This document shows positions 30,040 through 39,019 of a stretch of DNA of 40,400 bases, piece after piece (the first letter of the stretch is position 1; every line of letters starts with the position of its first letter). The DNA lies in the NCBI GenBank assembly GCA_018336195.1, contig JAGXQV010000088.1:1-40400 (forward strand), written 5' to 3'. Made by a program: the position numbers and the translations under genes. The DNA comes from Sulfuricella sp. (GTDB lineage Bacteria; Pseudomonadota; Gammaproteobacteria; Burkholderiales; Sulfuricellaceae). Under the pieces are notes generated by a model, which saw only the letters and a program-made list of their open reading frames with translations, ran no database searches and was not told the DNA's origin.

Positions 30040-30600
30040 TCACGGCAGTAGTTTCACGTCCTCGATCACCACGTTTTCCTGCGGTACATCCGAGGGCATG
30101 GGGCCGCGCGGACCGGTCTTGACCTTGGCGATTTTCATTACCACGTCCTGGCCCTTGGTGACCTTGCCGAACACCGCGTAGCCCCAGCCGCGCGGGTTGG
30201 GTGCGCTGTGGTTGAGGAAGGCGTTGTCCTTGACGTTGATGAAGAACTGCGCGGCGGCCGAATGCGGGTCCATGGTGCGCGCCATGGCGATGGTGTAGAT
30301 GTCGTTCTTCAGGCCGTTGTCGGCTTCGTTCTGGATCGACGGCGAGTGGTCCTTCTCATTGAGATTTGCGTCGTAGCCGCCGCCCTGGATCATGAAGTTG
30401 TCGATTACGCGATGGAAGATCGTGCCCTTGTAATGGCCGCTCTTCACGTACTTGAGGAAATTCTCCACGGTCTTGGGGGCTTTTTCCTGGTTGAGTTCGA
30501 TGGTGATGGTGCCTAGGTTGGTCTTCATTTCGACCGTCGGGTTGGCGGCGCAGGCGCCGAAGGAAAGGGTGAGGCCGAGCAGCAGTGCGAACAGTTTCAT
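30040..30600 (-). CDS. ppiA: periplasmic cyclophilin-type peptidyl-prolyl isomerase
   Basis: 186 residues with a signal peptide (about 1-19, ending ACA), then the cyclophilin fold. It catalyses cis-trans isomerisation of proline bonds in exported proteins. Active-site elements visible are [16 protein letters not shown] (Arg in FHRV), [21 protein letters not shown] and WGYAVFGKV; the family's tryptophan is replaced, as is normal for bacterial proteins with low cyclosporin affinity. A C in FGAC is not a good lipobox, as Phe occupies the -3 position. It is divergent from the DUF4139 gene. Confidence 0.92.
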   Translation of the reverse strand: MKLFALLLGLTLSFGACAANPTVEMKTNLGTITIELNQEKAPKTVENFLKYVKSGHYKGTIFHRVIDNFMIQGGGYDANLNEKDHSPSIQNEADNGLKNDIYTIAMARTMDPHSAAAQFFINVKDNAFLNHSAPNPRGWGYAVFGKVTKGQDVVMKIAKVKTGPRGPMPSDVPQENVVIEDVKLLP

Positions 30601-30717
30601 GGGATGACTCTCCTGAATTGATTGAATATGAAACGCCTATTATGCCACTGGGCGGTTGTCTGGCGCTTTGGCGTGGATTGGTGCAAGCTAATCGCTTTGT
30701 CGAAGCGGGAGAATTCC

Positions 30718-32151
30718 ATGCGTCTGAGCCTTATCTTGCCAGGTCTGCTGGCCTTTGTCGTCGCGCTGCCAGCCGGCGCAGCCGATACCGAACTCGCCAG
30801 CAGCCTGGCCGACCAGCGCGAGTTGGCGGTGACCATTTACAACGAGAATCTGGCGCTGGTGAAGGATGCCCGCCGGATCAAGCTGGAGCGCGACGACAAC
30901 CGCCTGGCATGGCGCGATGTGAGCGCGCGCATCCGCCCGGAGACCGCACTGCTGCGCAATCTCTCTCACCCGGAAGGCTTCTGGCTGATCGAGCAGAATT
31001 TCGATTTCGACCTGCTTACCCCGCAAAAGCTCCTCGATAAATACGTCGGTCAGGAAGTGCGGGTCATCAAGACCCATCCCACTACAGGCGCGGAAACCCA
31101 GGAAACCGCCAAGGTGCTGGCGACCAACAGCGGCACGGTGCTGCAATTTTCCGATCGTATCGAAACCGGTGTCCCCGGTCGTCTGGCTTTTAAGGACGTG
31201 CCGGCAACCTTGCGCGACCGTCCGACGCTGGTCATCAGCCTGCATAGCCCCGCCGCCGCCGCACAAAACCTGGAATTGTCCTACCTCACCGGCGGGCTGG
31301 CATGGAAAGCCGACTATATCGCCGAACTGTCGCCGAAAGACGACAAGCTCGACCTCAACGGCTGGGTGACGCTCACCAATACCAGCGGCACCCGCTACCA
31401 GAACGCCAAGCTGCAACTGGTGGCCGGCGACGTGAACCGGGTGCGCGAGGAAAACGCCTTTGCCCAAGCCCCTCGCCAACTCCTGCAAGCGCCCGCCCCG
31501 GCGCCCAAGATGGCTGAGGAAAGCCTCTTCGAATATCACCTCTACACGCTTGATCGGCCCACCACCCTGGCCGATCAGCAGACCAAGCAGGTGGCGCTGC
31601 TGACGGCGAGCGGCGTGCCGGTGAGCAAGGAATTCGTGCTGCGCGGCGCGGATTATTACTACCGTTCGGCTTACGGCGAGTTGGGGCAGAAAATGAAAGT
31701 AGGCGTTTACGTCGAGTTCGACAATGCCGGAGCCAAGCTGGGGATTCCCCTGCCCAAGGGGGTGGTGCGGGTGTACAAGAAGGATGGCGCGGGCAACGCC
31801 CAGTTCGTCGGCGAAGACCGCATCGACCACACCCCCAAGAATGAAAAGGTGCGCCTCAAGCTGGGCGAGGCTTTCGACGTGACCGCCGACAAGAAACAGA
31901 CGGATTTCCAGAAACTCGGCGGATTCGGCAAATACAACTACGTGTTCGAAAGCGCCTATCGCATCGAGTTGAAAAACGCCAAGAACGAGGCGGCGACCGT
32001 GAAGATCGTGGAACCCCTGCCGGGCGACTGGGAGATCCTCGAAGAAAGTCATCCGCACCAGAAAGAGGCTGCCAATACGTCGGTGTGGCGGGTGCAAGTG
32101 CCGGCTAACGGCAAGACGGTACTGACCTATCGGGCCAAGGTAAGGTATTAA
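30718..32151 (+). CDS. exported DUF4139 domain protein
   Basis: 477 residues with a signal peptide (about 1-21, ending AGAA). The region from ELAVTIYNENLALVKDARRIKL onward and the closing YRIELKNAKNEAATVKIVEPLPGDWEIL are typical of DUF4139 proteins; the middle LSYLTGGLAWKADYIAEL is also diagnostic. The fold is all-beta and function unknown. ATG 30718 is chosen because GGGAGA precedes it and the signal peptide starts there; the frame extends 32 codons further up without sense. Fourteen bases separate it from the aldo/keto reductase gene, so the two are probably co-transcribed. Confidence 0.88.
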   Translation: MRLSLILPGLLAFVVALPAGAADTELASSLADQRELAVTIYNENLALVKDARRIKLERDDNRLAWRDVSARIRPETALLRNLSHPEGFWLIEQNFDFDLLTPQKLLDKYVGQEVRVIKTHPTTGAETQETAKVLATNSGTVLQFSDRIETGVPGRLAFKDVPATLRDRPTLVISLHSPAAAAQNLELSYLTGGLAWKADYIAELSPKDDKLDLNGWVTLTNTSGTRYQNAKLQLVAGDVNRVREENAFAQAPRQLLQAPAPAPKMAEESLFEYHLYTLDRPTTLADQQTKQVALLTASGVPVSKEFVLRGADYYYRSAYGELGQKMKVGVYVEFDNAGAKLGIPLPKGVVRVYKKDGAGNAQFVGEDRIDHTPKNEKVRLKLGEAFDVTADKKQTDFQKLGGFGKYNYVFESAYRIELKNAKNEAATVKIVEPLPGDWEILEESHPHQKEAANTSVWRVQVPANGKTVLTYRAKVRY

Positions 32152-32164
32152 AACGGGGGCAATC

Positions 32165-33199
32165 ATGGAATATCGTCAACTGGGCAGCAGCGACCTCAAG
32201 GTTTCCGCCCTATCTTTGGGAACCATGACCTTCGGCGAGCAGAACAGCGAAGCCGAGGCGCATCGACAACTCGATTACGCGGTGTCGCGCGGGGTGAATT
32301 TCATCGATACCGCGGAAATGTACCCGGTGCCGCCGCGCGGCGAAACGGCGGGGCGTACCGAGAGCTATGTGGGAAGCTGGCTGAAGCACCGGCAACGCGA
32401 CAAGTTGGTGCTCGCCAGCAAGATTGCCGGGCCGGGGCGCGGCTTCAAGTGGATACGCGGCGGTCCGCGCATCGACCGGATGCACATTACCGCCGCCATC
32501 GATGCCAGCCTCAAACGCCTAAACACCGATTATCTCGATCTCTATCAGATCCATTGGCCCGACCGTTACGTGCCGATGTTCGGCGGGGTGAGCTATGACA
32601 TCGCCGAGGAGCGCGAGACGGTGCCCATCGAGGAGCAACTCGAAGTGCTGGCCAGCTTGGTGCGGGCCGGCAAGGTGCGTTACCTGGGGCTTAGCAACGA
32701 AACGCCGTGGGGTGTGATGCGCTTCGTGGCGGCTGCGGAAAAACTCGGTCTGCCCAAGGTGGTGTCGATCCAGAACGCTTACCACCTGATGAACCGTACC
32801 TTTGAATCAGGCTTGGCGGAAGTCTGCCGGCATAGCGGCGTCGGCCTGCTTGCCTATAGCCCGTTGGCGTTCGGCTGCCTATCCGGCAAATACGTCGACG
32901 ATCCCCAGGCGGTTGGGCGCATCACCCTGTTTCCCGGTTTCGGCCAGCGCTACGCCAAACCCAACGTCCCGACAGCAAGCGCCGACTATGTGCGGATCGC
33001 CCGCCAGGCGGGGCTGGACCCCGCGCAAATGGCGCTGGCATTCGCGTGCAGTCGTTGGTTCACCGCCAGCGTCATCGTTGGCGCGACTTCCTCGGCGCAA
33101 TTGCAAAGCAATCTCGACAGCGCAGCGCTGACTCTCGATGCCGACGTGATTGCTCAGATCGAAGCCGTGCACGGACGCTATCCCAATCCCGCTCCCTGA
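32165..33199 (+). CDS. aldo/keto reductase (Tas-like)
   Basis: 344 residues. The start MEYRQLGSSDLKVSALSLGTMTFGEQ, the long PVPPRGETAGRTESYVGSWL insertion and LDLYQIHWPDRYVPMFG match the Tas branch of NADPH-dependent aldo/keto reductases. Visible catalytic residues: Asp and Tyr in FIDTAEMYP, Lys in LASKIAG, His in QIHWPD. Near the C-terminus VGATSSAQLQSNL is the NADP-binding signature. The physiological substrate is unknown. Full length for the family. Confidence 0.93.
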   Translation: MEYRQLGSSDLKVSALSLGTMTFGEQNSEAEAHRQLDYAVSRGVNFIDTAEMYPVPPRGETAGRTESYVGSWLKHRQRDKLVLASKIAGPGRGFKWIRGGPRIDRMHITAAIDASLKRLNTDYLDLYQIHWPDRYVPMFGGVSYDIAEERETVPIEEQLEVLASLVRAGKVRYLGLSNETPWGVMRFVAAAEKLGLPKVVSIQNAYHLMNRTFESGLAEVCRHSGVGLLAYSPLAFGCLSGKYVDDPQAVGRITLFPGFGQRYAKPNVPTASADYVRIARQAGLDPAQMALAFACSRWFTASVIVGATSSAQLQSNLDSAALTLDADVIAQIEAVHGRYPNPAP

Positions 33200-33334
33200 C
33201 CGGGTCAATGAACCGTCTTTTTCGGGTAATCCCGGTTACCCCGTTGTCTGCATTCTCTTCGGCAAAACCTGTCTATCATTTTGATCTTAATTAGCGCTTG
33301 TCTGGTAACAGGCTTCAGTTAAGAATGACATCAA

Positions 33335-33961
33335 ATGAAAAATAACATCTATACGATCCTGCGGGCGATCAACCAACTTCAACGCAAACACTTGCCGATG
33401 TTCGAGTCCACCGTGGATTTCAATATCGCCATTGAAATCGGTTATTTTCAAGAGAGTGGTAGGCCGTTGACTCTCAAACAGCTTTTTCTGCTGGATGTGG
33501 CTTCTTCGGCTACCGTTCAGCGGCGCTTGAAATTGCTGGTGCATAAGGGGTTGGTGAGGAAAAGCGACAATCCCGCCGATGGCCGCATGGTCGAACTGAC
33601 CCTTACCGCGGATACGGATCGGTTGTTCCGCAGATATCTCCAGCAAATCGAACGCTTGACGAGCAAAAGTAAAAGACACACGTTGAGCGAAAGGCTGTCG
33701 CGTAACCTCAGGCAGGGCATTATGTTCAATCTAATTGCAAAAAGACCCGATGAAAAAGCTTGTGGAACCTGTCGCCATTGGGAAGGCGCCCGCGAAACCC
33801 AGGACGGGATGGTCCAGTTGGTGGAGGATAGCGAAGGCGTGTGTCGCTATATGGCGGATCAGGGCAAAGCGTTTGTCGATACTCTGCGAACCGCCTGCCA
33901 AGCCGGCGACAGCGAGTGCTGGGTGGATATCGGCAATTTCCACAAAGCGTCTCGCGGGTAG
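33335..33961 (+). CDS. winged-helix (MarR-like) protein with Cys-rich C-terminal domain
   Basis: 208 residues. Residues about 40-95 form a winged helix: PLTLKQLFLLDVASSATVQRRLKLLVHKGLVRKSDNPADGRMVELTLT, with the DxR wing typical of MarR-like proteins. After a basic helix (about 105-130), a separate C-terminal part holds five cysteines: CGTC at 143-146, C170, C188 and C195, plus Trp/His nearby (CRHW, CW). These could bind zinc or an iron-sulfur centre, giving a redox- or metal-sensing regulator; that is inference. No target is evident. It precedes a diguanylate cyclase gene by 200 bases, with a possible weak terminator between. Confidence 0.75.
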   Translation: MKNNIYTILRAINQLQRKHLPMFESTVDFNIAIEIGYFQESGRPLTLKQLFLLDVASSATVQRRLKLLVHKGLVRKSDNPADGRMVELTLTADTDRLFRRYLQQIERLTSKSKRHTLSERLSRNLRQGIMFNLIAKRPDEKACGTCRHWEGARETQDGMVQLVEDSEGVCRYMADQGKAFVDTLRTACQAGDSECWVDIGNFHKASRG

Positions 33962-33999
33962 TTTCATTTTTCCCTGATAATTCTTATATCGAGCCTGAA

Positions 34000-34030
34000 T
34001 CGCCGTGTACGGCGAGGCCTTCTTTGCCCG
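34000..34030 (+). terminator. possible weak terminator after the winged-helix gene
   Basis: TCGCCGT-GT-ACGGCGA (34000-34015) makes a perfect 7-bp dyad (about 6 bp once the loop is allowed for), followed by the T-rich stretch CCTTCTTTG. The T-run is broken, so efficiency is uncertain. Confidence 0.4.
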
Positions 34031-34164
34031 TTTCTCTCGGATGGGTATTCTCGCAATTGCTTGAATGACAAGCGCATATTCACATTTTGCCGATAAGGAA
34101 ATAGAATAGGCGAAATTGCCTCGAACAAGGTATTTCAACGTCGCGTAATCAAGGAACACAAGCA

Positions 34165-35172
34165 ATGAAATATTCCGATAGCCAGGAAAAAAGCGGTGAA
34201 TTTCTTCGGCGCACCATCCCCTTGATGAGGAAACAGACGGCGGCTTTTCATCCGATCAGCTATGCGGTGTGGTACGAATACGTGGCGGGGATCAACCCGC
34301 TGCTCACGGCGAGCCTCGACGAAATGATGAAAACGGGGCTGGTGCTCGACGAGGAAGTCACCCATTCCCTTTATCAAAAACATATTGCCGAGATCGACGA
34401 GGAAGTGGCGAAGCGCGTCAGCAGCGGATTTCAGCGCGTCCTCGCCGACATGTCGCATTCCGCCGCGCAGGCCGGCGACCAGGCCCACAAATTCGGCGCC
34501 GCGCTGGAGCAGTGGAGCGGTGGGCTGGGCGAGGATGCCGGCGTCGGAAAGCTGCGTGAAGACACTCAGCAAATGCAGGGGGCGATCGCCTCGCTGAATG
34601 GTCGGCTCAACCAGAGCCAGCAGGAAATTGAGAGGCTGCGCCAGGAAGTCAGCCGCGCCCGCCAAGATGCCCTGGCGGATGGCTTGACCGGGCTGACCAA
34701 CCGCAAGGGCTTCGATCTGGCGATGGCAAGCTGCTTATCTTCCATCGAGACCGGGGTGCGTGGCCCCAGCCTGCTGATGACCGACATCGATTTTTTCAAG
34801 AAGGTCAACGACAGCTATGGCCACCTGTTCGGCGACAAGGTGATCCGGGTGGTTGCACAAACCCTCAAGGACAACGTCAAGGGCAAGGATCTGGCGGCGC
34901 GCTATGGCGGCGAGGAGTTTGTCATTCTCCTGCCCGACACTCCGGTCGAGGGTGCGCGGATACTTGCCGAAAAGCTGCGTGCCACCGTGGAAAACGGACG
35001 CATCCGCCGCCTCGACAGCAACGAAACCATTGCCAAGGTCACCATCTCGCTGGGGGTGGCTGCGTATCGTCCCGGCGAATCCGCCGCCGAGTTCATCGAG
35101 CGGGCCGACCAGGCGCTCTACGCCTCCAAGACCCAAGGCCGCAACCGGGTGACGGTGGCGCAGGCGAATTAG
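34165..35172 (+). CDS. diguanylate cyclase, GGEEF type
   Basis: 335 residues. The N-terminal 130 residues are helical with no membrane segment; the opening SGEFLRRTIPLMRKQTAAFHPISYAVWYEYVAG recurs in a group of soluble diguanylate cyclases. A coiled coil (about 130-170) leads to the GGDEF domain (about 172-330), with DGLTGLTNRKGF, the metal-binding DIDFFKKVND, and catalytic GGEEF (248-252). The I-site reads KGKD (239-242) instead of RxxD, so product inhibition may be weakened. AGGAA precedes the ATG, and a strong terminator follows. No kinase or receiver is attached; the input is unknown. Confidence 0.93.
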   Translation: MKYSDSQEKSGEFLRRTIPLMRKQTAAFHPISYAVWYEYVAGINPLLTASLDEMMKTGLVLDEEVTHSLYQKHIAEIDEEVAKRVSSGFQRVLADMSHSAAQAGDQAHKFGAALEQWSGGLGEDAGVGKLREDTQQMQGAIASLNGRLNQSQQEIERLRQEVSRARQDALADGLTGLTNRKGFDLAMASCLSSIETGVRGPSLLMTDIDFFKKVNDSYGHLFGDKVIRVVAQTLKDNVKGKDLAARYGGEEFVILLPDTPVEGARILAEKLRATVENGRIRRLDSNETIAKVTISLGVAAYRPGESAAEFIERADQALYASKTQGRNRVTVAQAN

Positions 35173-35193
35173 CGTATTCCCCGTTGGGTGTCT

Positions 35194-35220
35194 AGCCCGC
35201 CAGGATTGGCGGGCTTTTTT
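35194..35220 (+). terminator. terminator of the diguanylate cyclase gene
   Basis: AGCCCGCC (35194-35201) and GGCGGGCT (35208-35215) pair perfectly around AGGATT and run into TTTTTT, 22 bases after the stop codon. A classic rho-independent terminator. Confidence 0.9.
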
Positions 35221-35259
35221 ATGCGGTGTTTCAGCGTGGGCGCGCCCTTGCTGTCGCGC

Positions 35260-35288
35260 TTGCGGCTCGGAATAAAACCGTTTATATT
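35260..35288 (+). promoter_or_regulatory. promoter upstream of leuA
   Basis: TTGCGG (35260-35265) and TATATT (35283-35288) are separated by 17 bases. Transcription would start near 35295, leaving a leader of about 180 bases before leuA. It begins just after the cyclase terminator, so leuA is an independent unit. Confidence 0.55.
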
Positions 35289-35295
35289 TCAGACC

Positions 35296-35379
35296 ATGAA
35301 TGTCGTATCCCCTGCCTTTTCTGATGTTTGCACGGTCTTTGTCCTGCCGACCGGTCTGCTGCTGCGCCGTTGGCGCTAA
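35296..35379 (+). CDS. possible leucine leader peptide before leuA
   Basis: A 27-codon ORF ending LPTGLLLRRWR, with four CTG leucine codons, three of them consecutive, near its end. A hairpin GCGCC-GTT-GGCGC (35364-35376) overlaps the Arg codons right after the leucine run. The sequence CCGACCGGT occurs both in the leader (around 35347) and again around 35428, and its core ACCGGT is self-complementary, so alternate pairings are possible. This is the layout of attenuation, but no terminator hairpin with a T-run is seen before leuA, and the ATG lies so close to the predicted transcription start that there is no ribosome binding site. Confidence 0.35.
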   Translation: MNVVSPAFSDVCTVFVLPTGLLLRRWR

Positions 35380-35472
35380 TACTTTATCTCCCCCTCACGC
35401 ACCACCCCAAGCCCGTAAATCAGGTCACCGACCGGTTATGACGGAACCCGAACTCTGTATCTGGAGCATGCC

Positions 35473-37008
35473 ATGAACAACCAATTGATTATTTTCGACA
35501 CCACCTTGCGCGATGGCGAGCAAAGCCCCGGCGCATCCATGACCAAGGAAGAGAAAATCCGCGTTGCGCGGCAACTGGAAAAACTCGGCGTCAATGTCAT
35601 CGAAGCGGGCTTTGCCGCCGCCAGCCCCGGTGATGCCGACGCGATCCGCAGCATTGCCGAAATCATCCAGCATTCCACGGTGTGTTCGCTGGCGCGCGCC
35701 AACGAGCGCGACGTGCGCGCCGCCGGCGAGGCGATCAAGCCGGCGCGCTCCGGGCGGATTCACACTTTCATCGCTACCAGCCCGATTCACATGGAAAAGA
35801 AGCTGCGCATGTCTCCCGACCAGGTAGTCGAGGCGGCGGTGAAAGCGGTCAAGCTGGCCGGGGAATACACCGCCGACATCGAGTTTTCCGCGGAAGATGC
35901 AGTACGTTCCGATCTGGATTTCCTGTGCCGGATTTTCGAGGAAGTCATCAAGGCCGGCGCGACCACCATCAACGTCCCGGATACCGTGGGCTACAGCATT
36001 CCCGCGCCGTGGGGCGAAACCATGCGCCAGTTGATTGCGCGGGTGCCGAATTCCGACAAGGTGATCTGGTCCACCCATTGCCACAACGACCTGGGCATGG
36101 CGGTCGCCAATTCGCTGGCGGCGGTGATGGGCGGCGCGCGTCAGGTGGAATGCACCATCAACGGCCTGGGCGAACGCGCCGGCAACGCCTCGCTGGAGGA
36201 AGTGGTGATGGCGGTGCGCACCCGCAAGGACGTCTTCAACCTGGAAACGCGCATCGACGCGACCCAGATCGTGCCGACCTCGAAGCTGGTCTCGACCATC
36301 ACCGGCTACCCGGTGCAGCCCAACAAGGCCATTGTCGGAGCCAATGCTTTCGCCCACGAATCGGGGATCCACCAGGACGGCGTGTTGAAGCACCGCGAGA
36401 CCTACGAAATCATGCGCGCCGAGGACGTGGGCTGGAGCGCCAACCGTTTGACCATGGGCAAATTGTCGGGGCGCAACGCCTTCAAGACCAAGCTTGCCGA
36501 ACTGGGCATCGCGCTGGATAGCGAAGAAGCGATCAACGCCGCTTTCGCCCGTTTCAAGGAACTCGCCGACAAGAAGCGCGAAATCTTCGACGAGGATTTG
36601 CAGGCGCTGGTGAGCGAGGAAGCCACTACTCAGAGTAGCGACCATTACCGTCTGGTGTCGCTCAAGGTCTGTTCGGAAACCGGCGAGACGCCTCACGCCG
36701 TTGTGGTGCTGTCGGTCGGCGGCGAGGAGAAGAGCGCCCACGCCGACGGCGGCGGGCCGGTGGACGCCGCGTTCAAGGCGATCGAGGCTATCATTCAGAG
36801 CGGTTCGGAGCTGCTGCTGTATTCGGTGAACAACATCACCAGCGGCACCGACGCGCAGGGCGAAGTCACGGTGCGAATCTCCCAGAGGGAACGCATCGTC
36901 AACGGCCAGGGGGCGGATACCGACATCGTGATCGCCTCGGCCAAGGCCTATTTGAATGCCTTCAACAAGCTGCACAGCCGATTGGAGCGCGTGAACCCTC
37001 AGTTGTAA
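35473..37008 (+). CDS. leuA: 2-isopropylmalate synthase
   Basis: 511 residues. It joins acetyl-CoA and 2-oxoisovalerate, the first committed step of leucine synthesis. The catalytic TIM barrel holds [14 protein letters not shown] at the N-terminus, the metal-binding [18 protein letters not shown] (His-x-His) and [16 protein letters not shown] subdomain with [13 protein letters not shown] follows, and the C-terminal 120 residues are the LeuA dimer domain that binds leucine for feedback inhibition ([26 protein letters not shown]). Length is right for the bacterial LeuA1 type. GGAGCATGCC precedes the ATG. A strong terminator follows. Confidence 0.96.
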   Translation: MNNQLIIFDTTLRDGEQSPGASMTKEEKIRVARQLEKLGVNVIEAGFAAASPGDADAIRSIAEIIQHSTVCSLARANERDVRAAGEAIKPARSGRIHTFIATSPIHMEKKLRMSPDQVVEAAVKAVKLAGEYTADIEFSAEDAVRSDLDFLCRIFEEVIKAGATTINVPDTVGYSIPAPWGETMRQLIARVPNSDKVIWSTHCHNDLGMAVANSLAAVMGGARQVECTINGLGERAGNASLEEVVMAVRTRKDVFNLETRIDATQIVPTSKLVSTITGYPVQPNKAIVGANAFAHESGIHQDGVLKHRETYEIMRAEDVGWSANRLTMGKLSGRNAFKTKLAELGIALDSEEAINAAFARFKELADKKREIFDEDLQALVSEEATTQSSDHYRLVSLKVCSETGETPHAVVVLSVGGEEKSAHADGGGPVDAAFKAIEAIIQSGSELLLYSVNNITSGTDAQGEVTVRISQRERIVNGQGADTDIVIASAKAYLNAFNKLHSRLERVNPQL

Positions 37009-37033
37009 GTGCGGCCGCATTAGTCTTAACGTT

Positions 37034-37061
37034 ACGGGCCGCATCAGCGGTCCGTTTTTTT
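37034..37061 (+). terminator. terminator of leuA
   Basis: ACGGGCCGC and GCGGTCCGT pair over 9 bp (one G-T) around an ATCA loop and run into seven T, 26 bases after the stop codon. Confidence 0.88.
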
Positions 37062-37073
37062 GGGGGAGAGCGC

Positions 37074-37547
37074 ATGGAAACCACTATCGCATTGGCTGGG
37101 GGAGAGGATGCCGCCCTGGTTGCAGGGCTGACCAAATCTTTGTTGGAGGAAATCATGGCAGCCACCGGGACGCGCCACTTTGCCTTCGATGCAGGAGCGG
37201 TGGCCGGGCATTTCCGCGATTTCCTGCGGCGCGGCGGCTACGCGGCCTACCTTGCCCGCCAAGGGGAAGAGACGGTGGGCTTGGTTACCTTGAGCGAAAC
37301 CCGTGCGTTGTATGCCGGCGGCACATTCGGCATTGTCACCGAACTATACGTGCGTCCCGATCTTCGTTCGGGAAGAATCGGCGAGCGCTTGCTGGAAAGT
37401 GCCCGTGAACATGGTAAGCGGGCTGGCTGGGTGCGCCTCGAAGTGACCACGCCGCCCCTGCCGGAATTCGAGCGCAGCCTGTATTTTTACCAGACCCACG
37501 GTTTCGAGATCGCCGGGGGGCGCAAGCTCAAGGCACTGTTGTCATGA
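37074..37547 (+). CDS. GNAT family N-acetyltransferase
   Basis: 157 residues. The acetyl-CoA binding motif A is seen as ELYVRPDLRSGRIGERLLESAREHGKRAGWVRLEV (Arg/Gly-x-Gly-x-x-hydrophobic pattern), with the preceding strand FGIVTELYV and the closing RSLYFYQTHGFEIAGG (tyrosine and GF signature). Such enzymes move an acetyl group to an amine of a small molecule or protein; the substrate is not known. GGGGGAG lies before the ATG. The stop overlaps the EamA transporter start by 4 bases (ATGA), suggesting the two act on related compounds, perhaps modification and export. Confidence 0.9.
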   Translation: METTIALAGGEDAALVAGLTKSLLEEIMAATGTRHFAFDAGAVAGHFRDFLRRGGYAAYLARQGEETVGLVTLSETRALYAGGTFGIVTELYVRPDLRSGRIGERLLESAREHGKRAGWVRLEVTTPPLPEFERSLYFYQTHGFEIAGGRKLKALLS

Positions 37548-38413
37548 CGAACCGTCGTTACTTGGTGCCCTGGGCGCTGCTGGCGTTGTACGTGGTGTGG
37601 GGTTCGACCTATCTGGCGATGCGTTTCGCCATCGAGGGCTTTCCGCCTTTCATGATGGCCGGGATCCGTTTCGTTATCGCCGGGGGGCTGTTCATCTTGT
37701 TCCTGCGTTTGCGGGGTGCGGCGTGGCCGAACCGCAGGCAATGGGCAAGCACCACCGTGGTCGGCGGCTTGCTGTTGTTGGGCGGCAACGGCGCGGTGGC
37801 GTATGCCGAGCAGTGGATCGGCTCCGGGGTGGCGGCGCTGGCTATCGCTACCGTGCCGTTGTGGACGGTGCTGTTTTCCGAATTCTGGGGCCATCGTTCC
37901 AGCCGTCGCGAATGGCTGGGCATCCTCATCGGTTTCGTTGGCGTCGGTCTTCTCAGCCTGGGGGCCGACATGCAGGCCAGCGCGGCAGGGGCATTGGCGC
38001 TGCTGTTCGCGGCGGCAAGCTGGTCGTTCGGCTCGGTATGGAGCAAGCATTTGCCCATGCCGGCGGGAATGATGTCGAGCGCCACGCAAATGTTCTGCGG
38101 CGGCTTGTTGCTGATGGCGACGAGTTTCGCGCTGGGCGAACATCTCGGCGGCGTCCCGTCGTTGAAGGCGCTGGCGTCGCTGGGTTATCTGATCGTGTTC
38201 GGCTCGTTCATCGCCTACACCTCCTATCAGTTCCTGCTGCACACCGTCAGCCCGGCGCTGGCGACCAGCTATGCCTACGTCAACCCGGTGGTGGCGGTGG
38301 CGCTGGGAGCCTGGCTGGCGGGGGAAAAGGTGGGTGTTCTGGAATCTGCCGCGATGGCGGTGATCGTTGCCGGGGTGGTACTGGTGGTGGCTGGGGGAAA
38401 GAAGACTGGGTAA
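37544..38413 (+). CDS. EamA/DMT family transporter (YedA-like)
   Basis: 289 residues with ten hydrophobic helices in two EamA repeats. The opening WALLALYVVWGSTYLAMRFAIEGFPPFMMAGIRFVIAGG is the well-known start of YedA-like drug/metabolite exporters; the second repeat begins near ASAAGALALLFAAASWSFGSVWSK and ends with TSYAYVNPVVAVALGAWLAGE. Family members export amino acids or other metabolites across the inner membrane; substrate unknown. It is translationally coupled with the acetyltransferase before it and converges on the DJ-1 family gene 33 bases away. Confidence 0.92.
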   Translation: MTNRRYLVPWALLALYVVWGSTYLAMRFAIEGFPPFMMAGIRFVIAGGLFILFLRLRGAAWPNRRQWASTTVVGGLLLLGGNGAVAYAEQWIGSGVAALAIATVPLWTVLFSEFWGHRSSRREWLGILIGFVGVGLLSLGADMQASAAGALALLFAAASWSFGSVWSKHLPMPAGMMSSATQMFCGGLLLMATSFALGEHLGGVPSLKALASLGYLIVFGSFIAYTSYQFLLHTVSPALATSYAYVNPVVAVALGAWLAGEKVGVLESAAMAVIVAGVVLVVAGGKKTG

Positions 38414-38446
38414 CTCAATATCGTGGGCGTGGCACCCTCACCGCGC

Positions 38447-38998
38447 TTACCCGCGAGGCCGCTGCAGACCCGCTTCCACCTGCTCGCGCTGGGTCTTGCC
38501 GGCGAGGATTTCCACCAGTTCCAGGGCGAAATCCATGGCGGTACCCGGTCCGCGCGAGGTGACGACCTTGCCGTCGCGCACCACTGCATCGGCCTGCAAA
38601 TCCACGCCGGAAGCGCCGTCCAGACAGCCGGGGAAGCTGGTGGCCGCCTTGCCTTGCAGCAATCCAGCGTGGGCGAGCACCAAGGGGGCGGCGCAAATCG
38701 CGCAGGTGTATTTGCCGCGCTGTGCCATGTCTTGCAGCAGGGCGATGATGCGCGGATCGGCCTTGAGATTGTTGGTGCCGGGCTGTCCGCCGGGCAGCAC
38801 CACCATGTCGAATTCCTGCGTGAGTGCGTGATCGAGGGTGGTGTCGGCGAGCAGCATCACGCCACGGCTGGCCTTGACCGGCTGCGCATCCAGCCCGGCG
38901 CTGAGCACTTCGATGTTGGCGCGGCGCAGGATGTCGATGAGGGTGACGGCTTCGATTTCCTCGCAGCCTTGGGCGAGGGGGATCAGGACTTTGGGCAT
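38447..38998 (-). CDS. DJ-1/YajL family protein
   Basis: 183 residues. Start MPKVLIPLAQGCEEIEAVTLIDILRRANIEV and the nucleophile-elbow motif AICAAPLVLAHAGLL, holding the reactive Cys, mark the DJ-1/ThiJ/PfpI superfamily; the Glu near residue 14-17 would hydrogen-bond that Cys. FPGC, VTSRGPGTAMDFALELVEIL and GLLQGKAAT place it in the YajL/DJ-1 branch. These proteins protect against oxidative or aldehyde damage; the exact reaction is debated. ATG 38998 is chosen because AAGGAG lies 7 bases upstream. The frame continues 35 codons further through a REP element, which is not coding. Confidence 0.92.
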   Translation of the reverse strand: MPKVLIPLAQGCEEIEAVTLIDILRRANIEVLSAGLDAQPVKASRGVMLLADTTLDHALTQEFDMVVLPGGQPGTNNLKADPRIIALLQDMAQRGKYTCAICAAPLVLAHAGLLQGKAATSFPGCLDGASGVDLQADAVVRDGKVVTSRGPGTAMDFALELVEILAGKTQREQVEAGLQRPRG

Positions 38999-39019
38999 GA
39001 TGGACTCCTTGAATTCGAG

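Noticed and set aside
30688..32166. Minus-strand ORF opposite the DUF4139 gene
   Set aside because: His/Gln/Gly-rich with no domain; the plus frame has a signal peptide, ribosome binding site and family signature.
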